This document shows positions 9,901 to 16,735 of a stretch of 35,991 nt of DNA, piece by piece (the stretch's first letter is position 1; every line of letters starts with the position of its first letter). The translations under genes and the position numbers were made by a program. The stretch comes from Chitinophagaceae bacterium (lineage in GTDB: Bacteria > Bacteroidota > Bacteroidia > Chitinophagales > Chitinophagaceae): assembly GCA_014379965.1 (NCBI GenBank), contig JACMKU010000208.1, positions 1-35,991 on the forward strand, given 5' to 3'. A model generated the notes under the pieces. The model was not told where the DNA came from. It saw nothing but the letters and a program-made list of their open reading frames with translations, and ran no database searches.

Positions 9901-10113
9901 GTCAACGGTCAATACTTCATTTGACGCAACGCCTGCAGAGCTGCCATAGTGGGTGAATGCATAGTGTTTTGCCTGCTGACCATTCAACTGGTAAGGGAGG
10001 AAGAAGAATGAGAGTAATATGGGTAAAGTGAAAAGTCGCAGGACAAAGGGGTTCACGCAAAGGCGCAAAGGCGAAGAGGGAAGAATTGTTTTGTATATAA
10101 TTACAATAAACAT
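6979..10113 (-). CDS. Reg_prop/Y_Y_Y sensor with degenerate kinase domain, copy 1
   Basis: The 1044-residue membrane protein has a signal sequence, a long periplasmic two-component propeller repeat region (about 50-680, recurring GLYR/IWIG/LWVS motifs), a Y_Y_Y domain (about 700-790), one membrane helix followed by a HisKA_3-like helix pair with His856 (AGNLHEQVN), and a C-terminal domain in the HATPase position. In that domain the N-box Asn is missing (EALGMI at 965-970 where EALNN is usual). The DDGxGF glycine box reads DATATL and no second glycine box is seen, so ATP binding is doubtful. No receiver or DNA-binding domain is fused. The N-terminus is uncertain: with this ATG about 20 residues are encoded partly by a repeat arm, and a GTG at 10056 would give a tidier signal peptide. 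It is a tandem paralogue of the next gene. Confidence 0.88.
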   Translation of the reverse strand: MFIVIIYKTILPSSPLRLCVNPFVLRLFTLPILLSFFFLPYQLNGQQAKHYAFTHYGSSAGVASNEVLTVDQDDEGYLWIGSTNGLQRFDGVRFKTFRNRKNDPTSIPANFVSEIMIDKKKNMWIQAGGDKVGIFDTKSFTFREVPMRPSQEVWTKAAKGFVQDEYGNVFIVIANLELLTYNEQKNEFSPAHNFITFPRDWGIVGLLQEPGTQKYWVGTQRGMAVYNRATKNLSYHGHNVEKEDLIEQLGSLTGTAIAKMDDQKRLWFATWENGAPTMYAYSFPKKKFVLRQFSLLPNIKGYHELGPMLNQKDGSIWIGGLGVFGKFLENEKQFELVHNGYENEQSIAYNRISDLYEDREQNIWVATGNNGLYRFTPSEQFFTNVRHINRVNGNLGEGSMMSFVRTREGTLLAGAWGDGIYHLDMNFNMLPLNIRGFNEKATPSMWSMFASKDNNTIWIGAQPGIFRLDQSRREATFYNPSVLQNRTVRQIAEDNEGNVWIGTQSIGLYKWTKKKGLKRFEDGLENFKDIPLTQIIKLFVDGKGYLWVCTSSIGLYVIDPTNDRVILHLGTKEAPERRLLSDGVASVLEYDDSTLAIAANGLHIFHRDKQVVTRTISLPQSIPGTIAAMEKDSQGYLWVSMTSGIFRVNPKNEIFIHFDRIDGIANDHFTVAASYKLPDGRILFGADNQMVHFDPLEVHINDPAPEVTITGFKLMSRPLRMDSLLKRQSILLGPDDNSITIEFSGLNYNGTYILKYKLEGLDKDWLNADNTNQAVYSHLPPGNYTFYVKSEDAEGKSSKTITKLQIKVNPPFWKTWWFFCLLALVVAAIIYWLDKQRVNKLIEVQNVRSEIAGNLHEQVNTTLSNINLLSEMARIKADKDVARSKEYIDQISMKSHNMITAMDDILWSIDPRNDSMERSLLRMMEFADSLKKRFGASIELALDKKVRTLRLDMKTRHEVFIIFKEALGMIVQYSGGKETLIHVDLFKNRLSMKLQDATATLDKNVTETELAIKEMNNRAAFISADLDVQYDKRGVAIILLVPVS

Positions 10114-10164
10114 TTGATCGGACTAAAATAGATTAATCTCTGCGCCTTTGCGTCTTTGCGTGAA
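10052..10164. repeat. Inverted octamer arrays (GCAAAGGC)
   Basis: Positions 10052-10078 pair with 10138-10164 with two mismatches in 27 bp, and the loop is 59 nt. The unit is GCAAAGGC and variants with an 8-bp period. It fills the gap between the two tandem sensor genes. The left arm lies inside the 5' end of the first gene if its ATG at 10113 is used, and the right arm ends 3 bp before the stop codon of the second. Confidence 0.85.
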
Positions 10165-10167
10165 ATC

Positions 10168-13100
10168 TCATCGGACCGGTACAAGTAAAATAATCGCAAT
10201 ACCCCTCTTATCATATTGAACATCTAAATCTGCCCCAATCGCAGTCGACCTTTCATTCATGTCCCTGATCATGCTATCGATCTCCGCCTCATGCTTATCC
10301 AGTGTAGCTGTGGAGTCCTGCAATCTGACGGAAAGTTTGTTCTTGAAAAGGTCGACGTGTATCTGAGTATCCCTTCCTCCGGAGTATTGAACGATCACAC
10401 GAAGAGCTTCCTTGAATATTAAAAAGGCCTCATGTCGGGTTTTCATGTTTAACTTAAGAGCGCGTACCCGCTTATCTATACTCATCTCTATGCTGGCTGC
10501 GTGGCGGTGCTTGAGTGAGTCCGTAAACTCCATCATCCGAAGCAGAGATTTTTCCATCGTGTCATTCCTTGGATCGATGCTCCAAAGAATATCATCCATT
10601 GCGATGATCATGTTATGGCTCTTGCTGCTTATCTGATCGATATACTCCTTCGATCTCACGACTTCTTTATCTGCCTTGATCCTCGCCATTTCACTAAGGA
10701 GATTAATGTTATTGAGGGTGGTGTTGACCTCCTCGTGCAGGTTAGCGGCGATTTCGGTGCGAACATTCTGTAGTTCCACCAATTTATTGACCCGCTGCCT
10801 GTCCAGCCAATAGATAATTGACGCAACCACCAGGGCAAGCAGGCAGAAGAACCACCATGTTCGCCAGAAAGGAGGTTGCACATCGATCTTTAGAAAGTTG
10901 ATCGTCCGGGAATAGACGCCGTTTCCATTCTCGCTCCGCACTTTGAATGTGTAGTCACCCGGGGGAAGATAATTATATACCGCCTGAGTTTGACTCGAAG
11001 CGCGCCTGATCCACGTCTTATCGAGCCCCTCCATCATATAGCTGATGCCATATGTATTCTGGAATGTAAGTGTAGAGAATTCGATCGTCACTGCGTTCTC
11101 ATTCGACTTCAGTTTTATTTCCGACAACTTTTTCAAAGAATCCACCTGTAGCCAATTGTTTCCAACGGCGAAACCTGTGATGGTCACATTCGGAGGTGTC
11201 ACTTCAATTTGCGCTATTGCGGATGGATTGAATACTATGAAGTCGTGCGCTGTCCCGATGGCAATCCGTCCATCTTTCAACACACATGCGGATCCTCCAT
11301 TGAACGATGTATTCTCAAGGCCATCACTCTCATTGAAGGTCATGGCTATAGCCGTCCTTATGTTATATGTGCAAATCCCACTCTCAGTAGTAAGCCATAC
11401 CTGGCCGAGGTTATCCTTTACTACATTGGAGACCGAGTTCGAGGGTAGACCGTTATCAGACGAAAAGTACCGGATTTGTTGTGTACGAATATTCAAAATG
11501 TTTAGTGCACCACTTGCAATCATATACAAGCTATCATCAAATTGGATGATGTCATTCGCACTTGTCAATAACAGTCTCGTATTACGGGGCCCATCTGCTG
11601 TATAGTTTGTAATAACCTTTCCATCAGATGGGTTTATACGAAATACGCCATGGCCGCGCGTACAGACCCAAATATCTCCCTGGTTATCCGTGTAGAGCCG
11701 GAATATGATGCTCCCGAATTTATTAGCCTGCGAGAAGCTATTTTTCTCTGCATCCCATTTTACCAATAGTCCGGATTGAGTACCAAGCCAGAGGTTACCT
11801 TTCTTATCTTCCGTGATTTGCCGGATTGTACTACCCTTAAAAATCGGATCTCGAATCTTCTCTGTGCGTTTCCTATCTGCAGAAGTGATGAATAGAGTAC
11901 CATCCTGGTTACCGCGCCATATGTCGCCATTGGGACGCTCCACAATGCACCAGGTAAGACCTTCTCCCATCCGCCTCGAGTGGTCTAAATAGTCACGGCG
12001 AATCGGGTTCATGTCGTTATCGTAAGAAAAAACCCCGCTGCCCCAACTTGCTGTTAGAATATCTCCATCTCTCGTCTGAAGTATGTCAGCAATATCTGGA
12101 GTGTAGATTGTGTCTTCTTTATATCTTACGCTCGGAACCGTGCGGAAGAATTGTCCTGCAGGATTGAACCTAAAGAGACCCTTATTCGCCGCAACCCACA
12201 AATTGTTTTCGCGGTCTTCGAAGATACCTCGCACGGCATCGTAACGAATACTGAACTCTCCCGGGAGATTACTTTCAATGAGTTCGAAGCCTTTCTTCTT
12301 TTCGTTGAATGTGGCGAACAGGTTGTTGCCATATACCCAGATCGTACTGTCCTTTTGTTCTCTTACCCCCACCGTCTCATGGTATTTGCCCTTCAGTAGG
12401 ACATTGAATGCGGGATCCCAATCCATCAGTTTCCGCTTCTTAATATCATAGCTATAAAAGCGGGAAGCACTCCTCGGTGGCCATGAAAGCAACCAGAATC
12501 GGCCTGACCTGTCAAGATAGGGCGCAAACAGGAATTTGGCCTCGGAGAATACCGCTATTACCGGATCGTTGGAAAGATTGTGACCACGATACGACATTTC
12601 CTTTTTAGCAGGGTCGTACTTGACGAGACCCGAGTCGCAAGCGATCCAATAATTATTGTGAAGGTAATCCTGTGAAAGGTCAAGGGCTTTCCATTTCGCT
12701 GGAAGCGGAAATGGATTGTACTTTGTCGCGAACTCATTAGCTGTTTCGTCAAACGTGAATACAGTGAATCCAGTCAGTATTAGTAGTAAGTTTCCCTTGT
12801 TGTCCTGTATGAAACGGCTGTCCGAATTGCGCAATGTCATCTCTGGATAGCGCACCGGTACTTCGTGAAACTTGTTGTCATTTACGGTCATGTAACCCAG
12901 CCTGTTTTCACCCAGTTTCATCCACAACCGGTTTTTCCTATCAATGTAAAGGCTGTGTACGGCGTTGTTGGGTAGGGAGTAGGGGTCACCAATGCGATGT
13001 TGGAAGGTGATGAATCGACGACCGTCGTATCGTTGCAATCCATTGAGTGTGGCGATCCAGATGAAGCCTCGGTCATCCTGGGCTACGGACATGATCTGGT

Positions 13101-13239
13101 TCGAGATTAGCCCATTCCTCGTTCCGAGGTGTGAGAAAAGGAACTGCCGCCTGGGTTGCGCCTCTAGCTCAAACAGGGTGAGTATCAATAAAGCGGAATA
13201 GATGAATCTTGCAAACAAAATGGCGCTTGGTTTGGTCAT
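10168..13239 (-). CDS. Reg_prop/Y_Y_Y sensor with degenerate kinase domain, copy 2
   Basis: I chose the ATG at 13239 (1023 residues) because it gives a signal peptide directly (TKPS, hydrophobic core, EAQ). The reading frame is open 49 codons further, to 13386. The architecture matches the gene below: Reg_prop propellers, Y_Y_Y domain, one membrane helix, a HisKA_3-like region with His835 (AANLHEEVN), and a C-terminal ATPase-like domain. The last 200 residues are very similar to copy 1, which shows gene duplication. The same defects are present: EALRVI instead of EALNN, DSTATL instead of the DDGxGF box, and no GxG lid. Such proteins usually sense polysaccharide or cell-surface cues and signal to a NarL-type regulator, but no such regulator is adjacent. 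It is divergent from the hemerythrin gene. Confidence 0.88.
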   Translation of the reverse strand: MTKPSAILFARFIYSALLILTLFELEAQPRRQFLFSHLGTRNGLISNQIMSVAQDDRGFIWIATLNGLQRYDGRRFITFQHRIGDPYSLPNNAVHSLYIDRKNRLWMKLGENRLGYMTVNDNKFHEVPVRYPEMTLRNSDSRFIQDNKGNLLLILTGFTVFTFDETANEFATKYNPFPLPAKWKALDLSQDYLHNNYWIACDSGLVKYDPAKKEMSYRGHNLSNDPVIAVFSEAKFLFAPYLDRSGRFWLLSWPPRSASRFYSYDIKKRKLMDWDPAFNVLLKGKYHETVGVREQKDSTIWVYGNNLFATFNEKKKGFELIESNLPGEFSIRYDAVRGIFEDRENNLWVAANKGLFRFNPAGQFFRTVPSVRYKEDTIYTPDIADILQTRDGDILTASWGSGVFSYDNDMNPIRRDYLDHSRRMGEGLTWCIVERPNGDIWRGNQDGTLFITSADRKRTEKIRDPIFKGSTIRQITEDKKGNLWLGTQSGLLVKWDAEKNSFSQANKFGSIIFRLYTDNQGDIWVCTRGHGVFRINPSDGKVITNYTADGPRNTRLLLTSANDIIQFDDSLYMIASGALNILNIRTQQIRYFSSDNGLPSNSVSNVVKDNLGQVWLTTESGICTYNIRTAIAMTFNESDGLENTSFNGGSACVLKDGRIAIGTAHDFIVFNPSAIAQIEVTPPNVTITGFAVGNNWLQVDSLKKLSEIKLKSNENAVTIEFSTLTFQNTYGISYMMEGLDKTWIRRASSQTQAVYNYLPPGDYTFKVRSENGNGVYSRTINFLKIDVQPPFWRTWWFFCLLALVVASIIYWLDRQRVNKLVELQNVRTEIAANLHEEVNTTLNNINLLSEMARIKADKEVVRSKEYIDQISSKSHNMIIAMDDILWSIDPRNDTMEKSLLRMMEFTDSLKHRHAASIEMSIDKRVRALKLNMKTRHEAFLIFKEALRVIVQYSGGRDTQIHVDLFKNKLSVRLQDSTATLDKHEAEIDSMIRDMNERSTAIGADLDVQYDKRGIAIILLVPVR

Positions 13240-13458
13240 CAAATATAATTCACCAATGCGCAAATTGTGAAAAGCCATGCCTGAATTGAGGTAAACGAAG
13301 TTGAATTGACTAAAATCAAGCTTGAATGGTTTTGGTTTCGGGAAATATGCTCTCAACTCATTCGGTATAGAGCACAACTCATTCATGAGGTGATTGTCAG
13401 CTGCATTTTGGTAGCCTAATTTTATTCAATCAAAATCATTAATCATTAAACCTATTTT

Positions 13459-14139
13459 ATGCAACGGTACAACATGTTTCTCCAGGTTCACAAAGGGTTA
13501 AAAGCTTTATTGTTTGAGACCGCCCTGCAAGTGCAGCATACTGATTTCTGGAACGTGGATGAAGCAGAGGATGTAATTGACAGGATCAACGATGTCGTCC
13601 GGCTTTTCGAAAAACATGCACACAGCGAGGATACGTTTGTATTTCCTGTTATTGAAAAATTCGAACCCTCAGTCAAGGATGCCTTTGAGAAGGAACACGT
13701 GCAGGATCATATCCTGGGACAGGCGCTGCAAAATGCGATTGCGCAATACGAGGCCGGTGAAGTAATTACAATAAAGGCGGAAGCGGGTAAGCTTGTGCAG
13801 TCGGCTTTCTTAAAATTCATGGTGTTTAACATCGAGCATATGATGAAGGAAGAAGAGGTCATCAATCCCATCCTCTGGCGTTATTACAAGGATGAGCAAT
13901 TGATGAACATCAGCCAACAGATCGTTGCAGCGATTCCCCAGGAATATATGCTACAGTACAGCAAATGGATGATGAGAGGATTAAACAACGCAGAGATAAC
14001 CGGATGGCTTCGCGGAGTAGAGAAGAGTGCACCGGAAGTAGTATTTCAATCCTTGTTTGTGACAGCAGAGAAGGAACTGACCGAGAGAAGGTTCCGCCAG
14101 GTGCTGGAGGGGCTAACGGAGGGGGCGATGCTGGCGTGA
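13459..14139 (+). CDS. Hemerythrin (HHE) domain protein
   Basis: The 226-residue cytoplasmic protein starts with a four-helix hemerythrin-like domain (about 5-145). The candidate di-iron ligands fall at the expected helical spacings: His11, His53, Glu57, His80 and/or His84, His127 and Glu131. The C-terminal 80 residues form an extra helical region without a recognised domain. HHE proteins bind O2 or NO, or serve in iron and oxidative-stress handling, and sequence alone does not separate these roles. The gene has its own upstream region shared with the divergent Y_Y_Y sensor. It is followed by an octamer repeat pair at 14169. Confidence 0.87.
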   Translation: MQRYNMFLQVHKGLKALLFETALQVQHTDFWNVDEAEDVIDRINDVVRLFEKHAHSEDTFVFPVIEKFEPSVKDAFEKEHVQDHILGQALQNAIAQYEAGEVITIKAEAGKLVQSAFLKFMVFNIEHMMKEEEVINPILWRYYKDEQLMNISQQIVAAIPQEYMLQYSKWMMRGLNNAEITGWLRGVEKSAPEVVFQSLFVTAEKELTERRFRQVLEGLTEGAMLA

Positions 14140-14168
14140 GGGGCTAACCGGAGGCGATGGTGTGTAAC

Positions 14169-14292
14169 GTTTAAAAGTTTAAGAGTTTAAGGGTTTAAGA
14201 GTTCTTTTAGATCGCATGTTCAAAATGTTAGGGAAAACCCGGATTGAAGAACCATTAAACTATTAAACCCTTAAACCAGTAAACCATAAAAC
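14169..14292. repeat. Inverted octamer arrays (GTTTAAGN)
   Basis: The left array has GTTTAAAA, GTTTAAGA, GTTTAAGG, GTTTAAGA and GTTC (from 14169). The right array is the complementary family, CATTAAAC, TATTAAAC, CCTTAAAC, CAGTAAAC, CATAAAAC (to about 14291), with a loop of about 42 nt. The TTTAA core of each unit is conserved while the other positions vary, so pairing is imperfect (about 5 mismatches in the inner 23 bp). Confidence 0.82.
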
Positions 14293-14331
14293 CAGACCTA
14301 AAACAATTTTCCACAATCAAACTCAACAGTT

Positions 14332-14424
14332 ATGAAGAACATGATTCTGTTTCTCCTCGTAGTGATACTGAAGGACCGCTGGTCGGCCAGGTTGCTGAAA
14401 CAAAATATTCACGGAGTTTTATAG
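14332..14424 (+). CDS. Candidate 30-residue hydrophobic microprotein
   Basis: ATG to TAG encodes 30 residues: a Met-Lys start, a short hydrophobic segment (MILFLLVVIL at 4-13) and a basic tail (KDRWSARLLKQ). The leader just upstream (CAACAGTT then ATG) resembles that of the LytTR gene (AACAGTTT then ATG). A strong intrinsic terminator follows 31 bp after the stop, which marks a real transcript end. The hydrophobic segment is short for a full membrane span, so the peptide may only associate with the membrane. Equally, the transcript could be a small RNA with a chance reading frame. I do not recognise the family. Confidence 0.4.
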   Translation: MKNMILFLLVVILKDRWSARLLKQNIHGVL

Positions 14425-14455
14425 GCAGTAGGTAGTTAGTTTTTTCATAGGGTAG

Positions 14456-14485
14456 GGCTTGGGCAGTAATGCCTGAGCCTTTTTT
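14456..14485 (+). terminator. Rho-independent terminator
   Basis: A 10-bp stem (GGCTTGGGCA with TGCCTGAGCC, two G:U pairs) with a GTAA tetraloop is followed by six T residues. It closes a short transcription unit that contains the 30-codon reading frame. Confidence 0.88.
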
Positions 14486-14535
14486 AAGCCTCTAACACCA
14501 ACAACGGCGACATACTCACGGAATGGTCGATCCGA

Positions 14536-14578
14536 AGAACGTTAAACATTAAACCCTTAAACGTTAAACGCTTTAAAC
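14536..14578. repeat. Single-arm heptamer array (GTTAAAC)
   Basis: The array reads GTTAAAC, ATTAAAC, CCTTAAAC, GTTAAAC, GCTTTAAAC. Its first 34 bases (14536-14569) match the right arm of the inverted repeat at 6941-6974 in 33 of 34 positions, although the two loci are 7.6 kb apart. No complementary arm is visible close by on the left. The rest of the gap 14486-14612 shows nothing else. Confidence 0.8.
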
Positions 14579-14612
14579 AGTTTTTTCTAATATTGTCACT
14601 AATTTCTCCCAC

Positions 14613-15275
14613 ATGCACATTCTTCTCCTTGGCAGCTCTGGTCGCACAGGCAAACTGTTACTTGAGAAGGCGCTTTCGCGAGGGTACTATGTCAATGCCC
14701 TTGTCCGTAATAAAGCTAAAGTCCACATACAGCATCCGCGATTGACTCTATTCGAAGGAACTCCACTGGATAAAGTTGCCCTCTCTAGTTCCATGTATAA
14801 TTGCACGGCTATCCTGAGCGCTCTTAATATTTCAAGAACAAATGATGTCCCCTGGGCGCCGCTACGTACTCCCAGGGATTTTCTATCGACTTCGATGTCG
14901 AATATCATTGAGGTTGCTCCATGCTTCGATATCCGGCGCGTCATCTTCACCTTTGCGTGGGGGGTAGCCGATACGAGGAGCGAGATTCCTGGGTGGTTCA
15001 GGTGGTTCATTGAGCATAGCAATATTCGCTACCCTTATGATGACCATGCGAGACAGGAAGCCCTTGCCCGCGAAAGCGGTTTAGACTGGACAGCTGTTCG
15101 CGCCGTAGGTCTGGTTAATTCCACCCGGAAAAAAGAAATAATCGTCAGCTTTCGCAACCAACCTACGCCTCGCCTCGTCGTTAGCCGAGCAAACCTCGCT
15201 GACTTCATTTTGGATGTGCTGGAAAAGGATCTTTATGTAAAAGAAGCGCCGGTTGTATCGCAGCGCGGAGGCTAG
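14613..15275 (+). CDS. NAD(P)-binding oxidoreductase, atypical SDR (NmrA-like)
   Basis: The 220-residue protein begins with a Rossmann fold, with the dinucleotide-binding glycine motif GSSGRTG at residues 7-13. It matches the short NAD(P)H-binding family related to NmrA and the atypical SDRs. The C-terminal half contains the HARQEALARESGLDWTAVR type of segment found in that family. The classical Tyr-x-x-x-Lys catalytic pair is not obvious, so the protein may be a redox sensor or reductase of unknown substrate. The gene stands alone, between a single-arm repeat upstream and an inverted octamer repeat downstream. The ATG at 14613 starts directly with the first beta strand of the fold, which supports this start. 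Confidence 0.87.
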   Translation: MHILLLGSSGRTGKLLLEKALSRGYYVNALVRNKAKVHIQHPRLTLFEGTPLDKVALSSSMYNCTAILSALNISRTNDVPWAPLRTPRDFLSTSMSNIIEVAPCFDIRRVIFTFAWGVADTRSEIPGWFRWFIEHSNIRYPYDDHARQEALARESGLDWTAVRAVGLVNSTRKKEIIVSFRNQPTPRLVVSRANLADFILDVLEKDLYVKEAPVVSQRGG

Positions 15276-15302
15276 GTTTAACATTTTAGTTGGAGAATTT
15301 TG

Positions 15303-15425
15303 GAGTTTAAAAGTTTAATGGTTTAACGGTTATTCAAAACAGATTTGAAGCCTCAAATTTCAGAACCTTTAAACCCTTAAACTATTAAACCTTTAAACCC
15401 TTTAACCCCGTAAACTATTTAAACC
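15303..15425. repeat. Inverted octamer arrays (GTTTAANN), abutting a start codon
   Basis: The left array (15303-15331) has three units of the AGTTTAAA type. The right array (15364-15425) has at least seven units of the TTTAAACC type. The inner 12 bp pair with one mismatch, and the loop is 32 nt. The right array ends directly at the ATG of the VOC gene at 15426, so any transcript of that gene starting upstream would carry this structure in its leader. Confidence 0.83.
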
Positions 15426-15785
15426 ATGATCAAAGGCGTACACACCATGTTTTACAGTTCGGACGCTGCCGGCCTTCGCATTTTCCTTCGCGAGATGCTT
15501 GACCTCAAGGCAACGGATGTTGGCAATGGCTGGTTGATCTTTGATCTCCCCGAGGCAGATATGGGCTGTCATCCTTCAGACCCTACGGGGCAACAGGGCA
15601 GGCACTCTGGTACGACGGATATCTGTTTCTACTGTGACGACTTGCAGAAGACAGTCGATTCGTTAAAGGCAAAGGGCGTCGAGTTTAAAGGTGAGATAGA
15701 AGATCAGGGCTATGGCCTGGTGACCTTCTTCAAAGTGCCCGGTGACTTTTACATTCAATTGTACCAGCCGCTCTATAATAAGTAA
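15426..15785 (+). CDS. VOC superfamily (glyoxalase/bleomycin-resistance fold) protein
   Basis: The 119-residue protein has the paired beta-alpha-beta-beta-beta modules of the VOC superfamily: an opening strand with His6 (KGVHTMFY), a middle linker, and a C-terminal module ending in FYIQLYQP. This length is usual for a single VOC unit, which pairs as a dimer. Candidate metal ligands are His6 and Glu/Asp residues on the matching strands, but the set is not complete enough to name an enzyme. The substrate is unknown. The start codon directly abuts an octamer repeat array. The stop is 13 bp before the inverted heptamer repeat shared with the convergent 57-residue gene. Confidence 0.85.
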   Translation: MIKGVHTMFYSSDAAGLRIFLREMLDLKATDVGNGWLIFDLPEADMGCHPSDPTGQQGRHSGTTDICFYCDDLQKTVDSLKAKGVEFKGEIEDQGYGLVTFFKVPGDFYIQLYQPLYNK

Positions 15786-15798
15786 AAGCTTAAAACCA

Positions 15799-15908
15799 GG
15801 AATCGGGAATTGGGAATCGGGAATCGGGTCTTCACAGTTGTAAACACTTTTCAATCGTCTGACCCAATTCCCGATTCCCAATTCCTAATTCCCAATTCCC
15901 AATTCCCG
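15799..15908. repeat. Inverted heptamer arrays (GGAATCG/GGAATTG)
   Basis: The left array at 15799-15830 has four heptamers (GGAATCG, GGAATTG, GGAATCG, GGAATCG). The right array at 15861-15908 has six complementary heptamers of the CCCAATT type. The inner 25 bp pair with one mismatch around a 30-nt loop. It lies between convergent genes, 13 bp from each stop codon, and could act as a shared 3' end structure. Confidence 0.88.
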
Positions 15909-15921
15909 CTTATTAGCACGG

Positions 15922-16095
15922 CTACTTTCTATCCGGGCAAGCCTCTGCGAACTTGTCGCTAACTGGATTATACTTTCCGTAGGCGAGCTTGCACTCCCGG
16001 CAATTCTCAGGATGGTTTCGGCCTGCATAGATTGCCGAACCAATGATCGCCGCACATACCAGTAGGAATGTGGCGAATGCTATTCGATTTTTCAT
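15922..16095 (-). CDS. Small Cys-x-x-Cys protein with N-terminal anchor, 57 aa
   Basis: This short reading frame encodes Met-Lys-Asn-Arg, a hydrophobic segment (about 5-24) and a polar exported tail with Cys32-x-x-Cys35 and Cys53. It starts 20 bp after the stop of the cytochrome c gene on the same strand, so it is probably the last gene of that operon. There is no His after the second Cys, so this is not a c-type haem site. The pair could bind a metal or form a disulfide with thiol redox activity. A role alongside the cytochrome in the periplasm is inference. The function is unknown, but the clean start, signal-like N-terminus and operon position make it a credible gene. Confidence 0.68.
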   Translation of the reverse strand: MKNRIAFATFLLVCAAIIGSAIYAGRNHPENCRECKLAYGKYNPVSDKFAEACPDRK

Positions 16096-16115
16096 AATAA
16101 TCTTTTTGATGTTGC

Positions 16116-16703
16116 TTAGAGTTCTGTGATTGCCTTCGGTCCAGGCACCAGATTGTTTACAGGCTTCGATGTCTTTAGATAAGCAAAGATGGCCTTGAGG
16201 TCAACGTCATCGAGGTTCTTATAAACGAACCACGGCATAGGAGGTAGCAACTGCCGGCCTTCTTTCAAGCCCTTCGACTTTCCTTCGCGGATGGCAGTGA
16301 TGAATTGCGCTTCCGTCCAGTTTCCGATACCTGTTGGATCCGAACTGATATTCGCGGCATAGGACATGCCCCAGGGTCCAACTGCATAGGTAAGGTCCAT
16401 ACCAAACAACATGTATCCGTCTTTCATTACTCCCACGTTAGGCTTTCCTATGGGAGTGTTCGCCTGGTGGCCACCGAATCGCTTGTCCATAACGAGCTCA
16501 GGACCTTGAGGACCGAAGGTCTTTGGTGAGTGACAATCATCACAACCAATGGCATTGACCAGGTAACTACCACGTTTGACAAGGCTATCCTGGCTAATTA
16601 CGACTGCATAAGAATCGCTTTTTGAGGAATCATCTGTACAGGCTACGAGTGCGATGCCTACTGCACATACCATGACAGCGAGAAATAGAACTGACTTTTT
16701 CAT
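16116..16703 (-). CDS. Lipoprotein monohaem cytochrome c
   Basis: The 195-residue protein has a lipoprotein signal peptide with lipobox LVAC (lipidated Cys22) and a Ser/Asp-rich linker. A cytochrome c domain follows, with haem attachment site Cys54-x-x-Cys57-His58 and a probable axial Met156 in the PPMPW segment. It resembles soluble electron-transfer cytochromes of class I found as lipoproteins in Bacteroidota. The residues after the lipid Cys (Thr-Asp-Asp) are acidic, so surface export is possible but unproven. It is in a minus-strand operon behind the DUF1772-like gene (32-bp gap) and ahead of the 57-residue Cys-x-x-Cys gene. The electron donor and acceptor are not known. Confidence 0.92.
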   Translation of the reverse strand: MKKSVLFLAVMVCAVGIALVACTDDSSKSDSYAVVISQDSLVKRGSYLVNAIGCDDCHSPKTFGPQGPELVMDKRFGGHQANTPIGKPNVGVMKDGYMLFGMDLTYAVGPWGMSYAANISSDPTGIGNWTEAQFITAIREGKSKGLKEGRQLLPPMPWFVYKNLDDVDLKAIFAYLKTSKPVNNLVPGPKAITEL

Positions 16704-16735
16704 CTTTTACTTTTTTAAAAATTGTTGGTTTTAGT

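Noticed and set aside
11045..11605. A 186-codon plus-strand reading frame
   Set aside because: It lies antisense to the conserved Y_Y_Y sensor, has no recognisable domain or leader, and is best explained as a shadow of the real gene.
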